DNA of 64,000 nt, from the NCBI GenBank assembly GCA_026874595.1, contig CM049316.1, positions 67,172,676 through 67,236,675 of the forward strand, written 5' to 3'. The DNA is from Sipunculus nudus (lineage: Eukaryota; Annelida; Sipuncula; Golfingiida; Sipunculidae). Made by a program: the position numbers and the translations under genes. The notes under the pieces are model-generated. The model was given only the letters and a program-made list of their open reading frames with translations. It made no database searches and was not told the origin of the DNA. Below are positions 55,771-64,000 of the stretch, piece by piece (the stretch's first letter is position 1; the number at the start of each line of letters is the position of its first letter).

Positions 55771-57946
55771 TTATATTATTTCAAATAGTTTCATATGAAG
55801 AAAAAATCAAATTCCAGCATTTCAACATAATCTCTGATATTATCTATATTTTTTTCACTGCACAGTTGTGTTTCTAATAAAAATGATTATAATTATATAA
55901 GTAATGATTATAAACATTAAATTTCTGAAAACATGAAGGTCTTTTGTGGGAATGTACATACAAGTGAAGACACCTAAACAATGAATTAACCATCTGATGC
56001 TGCCTGGAGAATATTAATGCTAGTCTTGTTAATTTACTCAGGGATTGACATTAACTTTTAAAAGTCGGGCAAGTAACATCTAGTTTTTACTTGCCCTACA
56101 TGAATTTTTACTTGCTTTACAAAAATCATTGATCTTATTTAAGAACACAAACATCCTTTTTTAGGCCTTTAGATAAAGGTTTATGTTGGACCCCCTTGCC
56201 TAGTCAGGCAAGTAGGAGCTAACTTAGTTGCCCTCCCAACATTATCTGGAACTTTCACTTTCCCCTGGCAAGTGGTTAACTGTTTATGAGAGCCCTGAAT
56301 TTACTGGGTGAACCATGATTGTGCAGTACGTGCTATATTTTTCATATATTTTTGGCTGAAATTCCTATAAACTCCAATGTTTTTGTCTCAGATCCTCATA
56401 TATATTTAGTAATCCTAAGGAGTCTGGTGGGAGCCCTGTATCATGTCATGATCATTTAATATGGATTTACATTTTCACATGTAGGTAATTTATGGGTCAT
56501 TTCACCAAAAGGGTACTTGGTGATGTTTTGTTATATTATATACATCAGCTATATATTGTAAAGCAGAATGTGATGTTGGCGTTAGTGGAAGGCAGCAATG
56601 TATTTAAGTAATACAATCAGGTATCTTCATAACGAATGGATCATACTTAGGAAGATGTCTTAAAGTTAAGAATGTGCAATTTTTGGACTAAGGGGGACAC
56701 ATGAGAGAGAAGGTATAGCCCTCCCAGAGTATGGATGGTTTTTACAGTTTTAAGTATTATATGGAGTTAATTGAAGCATTTCTTCAAAAAATAAATTTGA
56801 GTACTTGGATTAATATCAATCAGCATCAACCATAAATTAAAAACAGGAAAATATTATTTCCTCTACAGGTATAAACTGTAAATCAGTCCGTGTAATAACG
56901 GAGGAATAGGGGATGTTGGAGAGAATCACAAATATTCTTTCACCCTGGAAGGGGCCTGAGCTCCACAGTGTAAGCAAGGACCCAGAAAATGTAAGCTGGG
57001 TAAAATAAAGTACTTTTGTCTATGATTTGTTAATTTGATGGAGCCCACCCCCAATGCACCTAACCCATATTGACCTTATTGTTAATGGATAATAATAACA
57101 GAAGTGTTTGAAATGTGTTAGCCCTGATGTTAAAGAGAGACATGTCATTGATTCTGATTAATCCTTTAGCTCTTTTGTTAAGATTTTAAGTTTACTGTAA
57201 CTGTATTATTTATTGAATCTCACAATTTACATCTTATAAAGGAACATTGTTAGATGGAGGTGCCATGACCAGTCTACTCTGACAAGTTTTACCGGTATTT
57301 CTTTCACGTGAAACCAGGAGTAATCATTAGAAATAACATATTAATATTTGTTTTATGTAATAAAATATTATGTATACCCTCTCTTGTTTCTTCAGTTTGT
57401 GAAATAAACGGGATGCCTGTCATTAGTGACAGGCAGTTGCAACAGAAAACCTTTAAATACTGTGAACATATTGAATCGGTAAGATAAGATTTCATTTCTT
57501 GCCAATGAAGAATTTGGGTGGCAAACAACTGGCATGGAACAAGTATGAAAAACAATGTGATTAACATTAACAATTAGAAATTAAATATTAATATAGTATA
57601 ATATATTGCACTTGGCATGAATGAGTCTCTGAAGTGTTTTGCATATAATTAATGGTGTCCATCTTCCATAAATTAGCTTATTGCGCCATGGTTTTAAACT
57701 TGCTCAGTACCTTTTGACTATACCCGTATTCCAAGTCAATACCATTAAGATGTACTGCCTTCCTTTATTGTCAAATCATGTCATATTTATAAATCTGAAT
57801 GTGTAACAGTCCATGAAATGAGTAACATTTGCCTCTATTTACAACTGAAATTGTGATCAAAATTCTGATTTATATAGATAAAAGTACAAACCCCTGTTGG
57901 TTTCTCGTGACACCACTATACCCTTCTGTTTACACACTGGGTGGAG
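55771..57946. other. Unassigned intergenic sequence
   Basis: Short open frames only (up to 89 codons, antisense, near 57304-57573), without splice or family support. Confidence 0.4.
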
Positions 57947-58107
57947 CTCAGGCACTCGTTTCCCACACTTAAATGGCTTAGAAATTGTAAAACATTGAGT
58001 ATGGGCAATATACCAGTTATGAAAGTTCTTTTATAACTGGTATATCCCTCATACTTAATGTGTTTACGATTTCTAAGCCTTTTAAGTGCTGGAAACGAGT
58101 GCCTGTG
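57947..58107. mobile_element. Palindromic hAT-like MITE, copy 1
   Basis: A 161-bp near-palindrome with CAGGCACTCGTTTCC at the left and GGAAACGAGTGCCTG at the right. It is flanked on both sides by GGGTGGAG (57939-57946 and 58108-58115), an 8-bp target duplication typical of hAT elements. Confidence 0.85.
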
Positions 58108-58115
58108 GGGTGGAG

Positions 58116-58726
58116 GGTCTGAGCCTTGTAGCTTGCAGGGAGAAAAAACAAGACATTAAATGAACATAGTTAACTGACAATGCTATGTTAAAAACACTTC
58201 AAGTAGCATTTTTTGCAAAAAGCCTGACTTAAAAAATTAAAACATTTTATAGAATGCATAATAGATCCTAAAATGTATTTTAAACAAAGAGTTGTGGTCA
58301 GTGATATGTTCTGGAATCTATAAATTGAGAATTTTAATATTTTGAAATTTTAAATTATTTTAAAATAGATATCTAATCTATAACCCAATGTATAATATGT
58401 ACCCTGTTTCTGGCAAAAATCCTGAATGTTGCAAAATGCAATTGGTGATAGTCAATAAAAAATCACTGGTTTTGTGGCGGTAAACTTTGTCAGTCAGGAT
58501 GCCACACATGATCCACATACAAGATACAATTTCAGATGTAAGGCTGTGCAGGTGATATGAAAAGACACAAATGTAAGCATAACTACAGATAGAAATGATT
58601 TGGACCCAAAAGGTCCTTGATTAGGGCCTTGTGAAACCTGTTCCCTCAAAAAGGCAGCCTTTAATGTGGTGATACTGGATTTTGACACGTCTGAAATTCA
58701 ACAATTAACGCCTTTTCCAAGATATC
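58116..58726. other. Unassigned sequence between the two MITEs
   Basis: No gene or repeat recognised. Confidence 0.4.
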
Positions 58727-58734
58727 AGTCTTCA

Positions 58735-58893
58735 CACAGGCACTCGTTTCCAGCACTACAATGGCCTAGAAATCGAAAACACATTGAGTATGGGTGATAT
58801 ACCCATCATAAAAGAACTATAATGGGTATATCGCCCATACTCCATGTGTTTTCGGTTTCTAGGCCATTGTAGTGCTGGAAACGAGTGCCTGTG
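58735..58893. mobile_element. Palindromic hAT-like MITE, copy 2
   Basis: A 159-bp near-palindrome starting CACAGGCACTCGTTTCCAGC and ending with its inverse. It is flanked by perfect 8-bp duplications AGTCTTCA (58727-58734 and 58894-58901). The arms pair over about 70 bases, so a transcript would form a strong hairpin. Confidence 0.9.
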
Positions 58894-58901
58894 AGTCTTC
58901 A

Positions 58902-59699
58902 ATAATGTGCTTGTGGCAATCACATGAATGGTTCTTGAGATAATGCATGCAAAAGAAATAAAAAAATTGCTACCTGGAGGCTAAATTTTATTTTTGACTG
59001 GTCTAAAATTTGATGGTGCCTGAACATCCGCTCAGTAAAATTTTCATGACAATGTCTTGAAAGGTTATTGAGATTGCATTTTGAAAGGTGTAACAGATGG
59101 ATTGACATATGGATGGTTGGACAGAAAACCTGCTTACTATAGCCTAGGGCACCCACCTAAGCACCCTCATGATTAAATATACTGGTACAGATCATTTAGG
59201 CTTGTCAAGGACAGTATGATTAATAGTGATTATCAAATATGTAAGACAAAGAATTACATGCTAGAGTCAGAGAGATACTTTTGAACATATCTTTAGCACA
59301 AATGTTCCTATTTTGATGGATGATTTTTTTCTTGTAATTTATTAAACCCGAGTCCTTCAGAGTTTGAATGTATTAAGCTGCATCATTTAAAAACATTTTT
59401 TCTTAAATTATTTTGCTGACCGGGCTTAATATGCTTTGCACTGAAACATGCAAGCTGAAAGAAATTTTGTTGGATGAGTGAAGGCAGGAAGAATAGGTCA
59501 ATATTGTATTAAATGCGAGACAGGGCAGTTGGAATTTGTTTTCTTTTTGACTCTGGGTAGGGCTGGCAGTACTATAGGGCTGGCAGTAATATGGGGCAGT
59601 TGTGATTCAGTATTTTGACTTGAACAGGCTGGGACCGGAAATAATCTACATTTATTTTAAGACTAAGTTAAAATCCAGCCCATGTCAAAACCTGCCACT
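58902..59699. other. Unassigned sequence
   Basis: Nothing recognised beyond a small duplication of 'agggctggcagta' near 59570-59590. Confidence 0.4.
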
Positions 59700-60210
59700 G
59701 TTTCAGATTCATTGATGTAGTCGAGTCCACAACATCCAAGTCCAAATGCAAGTCAGAGCCAAGCATGTCAAGTCAGAGTTCAAATAGGAGTCCTTGAGGT
59801 TCGAGTCCAAGTCCTACTCCTAAAGAGTCCGAGTCCTTTACAAACTGAGTCAAAGACAAAGTCCAGTCAAAATCTTTTTTTTTGTCAAAGAAATTTAAAT
59901 GGACATTTGACATTATCATGTGCATTTTAATTTTTACACATGCTATTTAATTGAATATTTTATTACATGCCAAACTAAAGCTTCTTAATTTGTCTGTTCT
60001 GTAGGTCTCATATTCTGTTAATAGTTATAATATATTTTAGCTGTGTAACAAGACTTTTCCTACTGGACTCAAGATGGACTATGCCTGATTTCTTGAGTCC
60101 TCACCTCCGAGTCTGAATATAATTACAAGTCCAGAATCTTCAACCATGAGTCCCTTAGAAAGTAAACACGGGTCCAGACTCCAGTCCGAGTCCAAACTCG
60201 AGGCCTACAC
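59700..60210. repeat. Cryptic GAGTCC/AAGTCC-rich region
   Basis: The words GAGTCC, AAGTCC and AAGTCAGAG recur irregularly (59719, 59738, 59785, 59800, 59827, 60095, 60185). It looks like decayed simple sequence. Confidence 0.5.
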
Positions 60211-60231
60211 CACTGCTCAGATTCCAACACC

Positions 60232-60290
60232 CACCTCCCAGTGTCCAACACACACCTCCCAGTGTCCAACACACACCTCCCAGTGTCCTG
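60232..60290. repeat. 21-bp minisatellite, three copies
   Basis: Three near-perfect units of CACCTCCCAGTGTCC plus CAACACA, starting at 60232, 60253 and 60274. Open frames on both strands arise from the period. Confidence 0.9.
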
Positions 60291-63200
60291 GCTCAGTCGG
60301 ACAGACAAACCATCCAACTACCATTACTGGTTGTTGGCAGAAGTTGAAAATCAGAAGAAATAGAACACAAGAGAACTTAGTGGTTGTGATTTTAATACAA
60401 TAATTTATACAGACTTTACAAATGTGCTCTTTTTTCATCACATTCACAAGTGAGAAAATGTACAAGCAGCAAAGTAACGTAGTGTGTCAAATATACACTA
60501 AATCATACACTCATAACGCTTCACTGTTTGAAGATATCTGACAAATGCTTAATAACAGCGCTGCAATGTTCAAGCATACAAACAGGTAAACAAAAGACCT
60601 CAGCCTAGCTGCATATAATAATCCTTAAACAAACCACTTACATATAACATATTAACTCTGATATTATCTCAGCTAAGAAACACCTAAAAAATGTTATCAT
60701 ATAATTATCATTGGATCATAGTTTTTCCTTAGGTTATCACCTTTTTACTTGTCAATGTAAATCTTTGTTTTTGCACACATATATATATATAGATACATAT
60801 TGGTTATATTGTCTACTATATGTTTATAAGCTTAAGCAGGATGAGATAACCAAGACTGCAAAATTTGGAAAATTTGAAAAAAAAAATACCTAGAGAAATC
60901 CTGGGAGTCATGACAAAATCTGAAGGAATCATTTTGCATGGTTTATATGTAGCTTGTTTGTTACTTGATCTAAATGCATTAATTTAATATTAGTTGTAGG
61001 CATTGGTTGTTAGATCATGTTGATGACTGAAAGAAGAAAAACGACTGATGACTGATTATTAATCAATTATTTTATGTACCTTTTATATTATCATGAAATT
61101 TGCTGTGTATAATTATACTTAATGATATGACTGATTAAATCCAGTCTGACTTGTACAATACAGTGAAAGTTCCAAGGTAACGGACAGGTTGTTGAAACTT
61201 GTTCACTGAAAAAAGTTCAGTTTTAATTATGTTCACTACTTTTTAATTCCCTGACAGTATTAGAATTTATTCGGATAATATAACTATTTTACATGTGCAG
61301 ACATAATTGTTTATGATCTGTTATTCAAAAATACAATTGATTTAATATATTATGAAAGACAACCAATCATCAATTTGATCAATAATTTGGAACAGCACTA
61401 TTAAATATCATTCAGGTGTTGAGACCAGAACCCAAGATGTAAACAATGGAACATCGCTCCTCATATCAACTGACAATTATTTTACATGTAGGTACAGCTG
61501 TTGTACATATGGGGACAGTTGTGACATATGTTATACATATTTAGTACATTCATATTTTAAATGCAATGTAGAGAGTCGTTGTAACCACATCAAATGCATT
61601 TTCATCTTTTCTCCAGTAATATTAATCTGGTTTGATCAGTAGTTCACATTGCTTTTCTGCTTTATGAATGATGAAAAGAGACAGACTGTAAAATACTGAC
61701 ACTGTATCTGAAACTACCACACTCATAACTTTACAGTTGGACTGATTGCCTCAAATACATATCATCATATACTGTCTGATTAAAATGATGTTTGACATGT
61801 ATATCATATTTAAATGTCAGAAATTTTCACACACTTTAACATGCATTTTTAATAATAAATTTACAAAAAAATAAATAAGAAAATTAAAGTTGAACCCCAA
61901 GTATTTTATTTTGGACCTTCACACTTGTACTGAATTCTTATGCTCATCTAAACTGCATAATGATATCAATTCAAAACCACTGTTCTGTGAATATTACAGT
62001 TCTTAATAAACAATATCTTAAAGCTCTGTCTTTAAAACTATGAGTGTTCAAAGTCAGTTTGTGTAGATCTTGATCGCTTTTTAACTATTCCTTAAAAAAA
62101 GTCTCTTCTTTCAGATGTGATATATGATACAGATCATATTTATTTCTCAAAATAAAGAACAAATCATTATTCTTCTTAAAATCCTGATATAATCTTGCTT
62201 CACCTTTTTCTAGACAAGTATGTATTTATATTTAGAAAGAATTACACTAGCTGGATAAACCAGCTTTTACTATTACCTAAACTGGGCTTGGTATACATAA
62301 CATAACATAAACAGCAATAATATGTTGTCATAAATAAGATACAGATAATACTGAAAGTATATTTAACTGTGTACACACTTCACCCAGCAAACCTGACAAC
62401 TTAAATCAACGTTTTTCCTATGTTACATATCATTCAGAACTGTCTATATCATATATGCAAGCATCTTGTATCATATACATCCGAGTCACTATTTTAATCT
62501 GTCATCAGTTCTTAAAAAAAGATAATGTGCTGCCTGGGGTGACTTAACACTGAATTTATGATGGAAAGAGTACTGAGTTATCTTTAATATGTATTTAAGT
62601 AAGCAATCATAGGCATTAAAGAAAAATTCCCATTTTTTGTGGTTTTTTTTTTTAATTTTTGATTTTGACATGTCACTTGTCACTATGGGAACAAGTACTC
62701 CAGTCCAAGCCAGGTAAGGTAATACCTATAAAGTAACACCTATAAAATACCTATAATGTGGATGAGTTTAAAATTTGCCACCTGTTTTATATTCATGGAA
62801 CGACACCTTATTCTAACATTATGCATATTAATAAATGCCAATATTTTCCTTAGCTGTTACAGCCAAGAGGTCGAGCTACAACACGCATGAAATTTCAGTA
62901 ATGAAGCAAATATTTTACTGCTGTCTTTTTGTAACACCAAACTGTAACATCATGCAGATAATATACCAAGCCAGCTTTATATTTTTTTCCCAGTCTGTAT
63001 GACCACAGGGTAACCACAGATTTGAAATAGAAGTTATGGTTACAGGTAATTCCACCAGTGCCAGTTTAATTTTTGTTATATTTTTTTCAACTCATCATAT
63101 CTCAAAGGTGTTGGGATAGGATGGGTATATTAACTGAGTATAGGTACATAATTTCGGGAGCAAATACTTCTGTCGGGGACAGTCTGAAGGACCAAATCTA

Positions 63201-64000
63201 TTGTGGAGAGATTATGGTAAGGATTGGACCCTTAGCCACATAGAAGTGGCTGGAATAGCTCACTTAAAGGACTCTTAACACTCATCAACATGAATTATGG
63301 TGGGATTAAATGTGTTATAATAAGATAAAGTTGAATGTCTTTACATGTTGAGCCCTATTTTCATGTGTGCTTAAATGTGGGCTACTTCATGCTAAAATGT
63401 AATACCCCAGAAAATGCACCAATACCATACAATGTATTTTTATGGAAATTTTGTGGACAGATATGAACTAGAAAAAGGAACAGATGGTTCAATTGCTGAT
63501 GCAGTTGTACCTGGGATTTCATGGGATCTGTTTACATGCTTTTGTTTATGCAAATTGGAATGACTTGTTGTGACATCTGGTGGTAGATTTTGGAACTCCT
63601 AAAGTACAAGGCACTCTCAAGGAAGAGTCAACTTAAATAATTATTTTTAATTTTTTTATTTTTGCTAATGGAGGAACCATATTGATTTGTACACCTTAAT
63701 TTCTTGGAACATAATTAATTAATAACTCAAAGAAATTATACAAATGCCAGTAATTGCTAAAATACTATACTTTTCGCATGATTAACATCAGTGGCTACCC
63801 TGTGGCAGCATGGTATTGCAAACTCAAAATTTATTTTAAATTTTCAGCTACACATCTCTAGAAAGCACAAGAATATCACAGTGATTTCAAGAACCCTCAC
63901 GGGGCAAATGACAAAAACATGATTGCATTGATAGAAGAAATATCAACAACATGAGCAGCTTATACACATCATTATATAACTGGTGTTAAATCACATGATC
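60291..64000. other. Unassigned AT-rich sequence to the window end
   Basis: Only frames shorter than 70 codons, without splice or family support. A short TA run lies at 60778-60791. No known repeat was recognised. Confidence 0.4.

Overview
The window reads as nuclear DNA of an animal, most likely a marine invertebrate and possibly a mollusc. The basis is two multi-domain animal-type proteins, GT-AG introns, an AT-rich background, many short MITE-like elements, a tRNA-derived SINE and long minisatellites. The species is an inference. No bacterial operons, rRNA genes, CRISPR arrays or clear free-standing tRNA genes were seen.

Two protein-coding loci can be supported. The main one lies on the + strand at 21209-40138. 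I assembled 16 exons by eye, from an in-frame ATG at 21220 to a TAA at 40136-40138. All junction phases agree and the total is 3441 nt (1146 codons plus stop) with no internal stop. The predicted protein joins a CARF/ALS2CR8-like N-terminal region, a MULE-type DDE transposase core with its D, D and E present, a SWIM zinc finger (CxCx9CxH), a low-complexity linker, and a C-terminal Ulp1/SENP-like (C48) cysteine protease domain with its H, D, Q and C present. The second locus, 54767-55471, is a single-exon MPV17L2-like mitochondrial membrane protein.

Everything else is repeat-rich. At 1-9 kb there are two foldback elements (2082-3148, 5949-7305) that share the terminal word ATGTCRAGG, and a 542-bp TIR element. 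At 9-21 kb there are modular interspersed repeats, an antisense polyadenylated-looking 3' end near 11.63 kb, degenerate reverse-oriented 45-bp minisatellite, and rearranged antisense fragments of two exons of the MULE-Ulp1 gene (14.4-17.4 kb). The introns of the gene (21-40 kb) hold many + oriented repeats and a short 45-bp array (31.2-32.1 kb). At 42-51 kb, about 593-bp tandem copies and a second 542-bp element precede a 5.9-kb array of the 45-bp unit with an exact 1620-bp (36-monomer) higher-order period. At 51-64 kb come the third 542-bp element, MPV17L2, a SINE, two 160-bp hAT-like palindromic MITEs with 8-bp target duplications, and sequence with no recognisable gene.

The most interesting system is the intact CARF-MULE-SWIM-Ulp1 gene, with antisense mosaic copies of its own exons a few kilobases upstream. 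It is either a domesticated transposase or the core of a transposon. The antisense copies could act as a small-RNA source against it; that is a hypothesis only. All exon boundaries, repeat families and domain calls were made by reading, without alignment or search tools.
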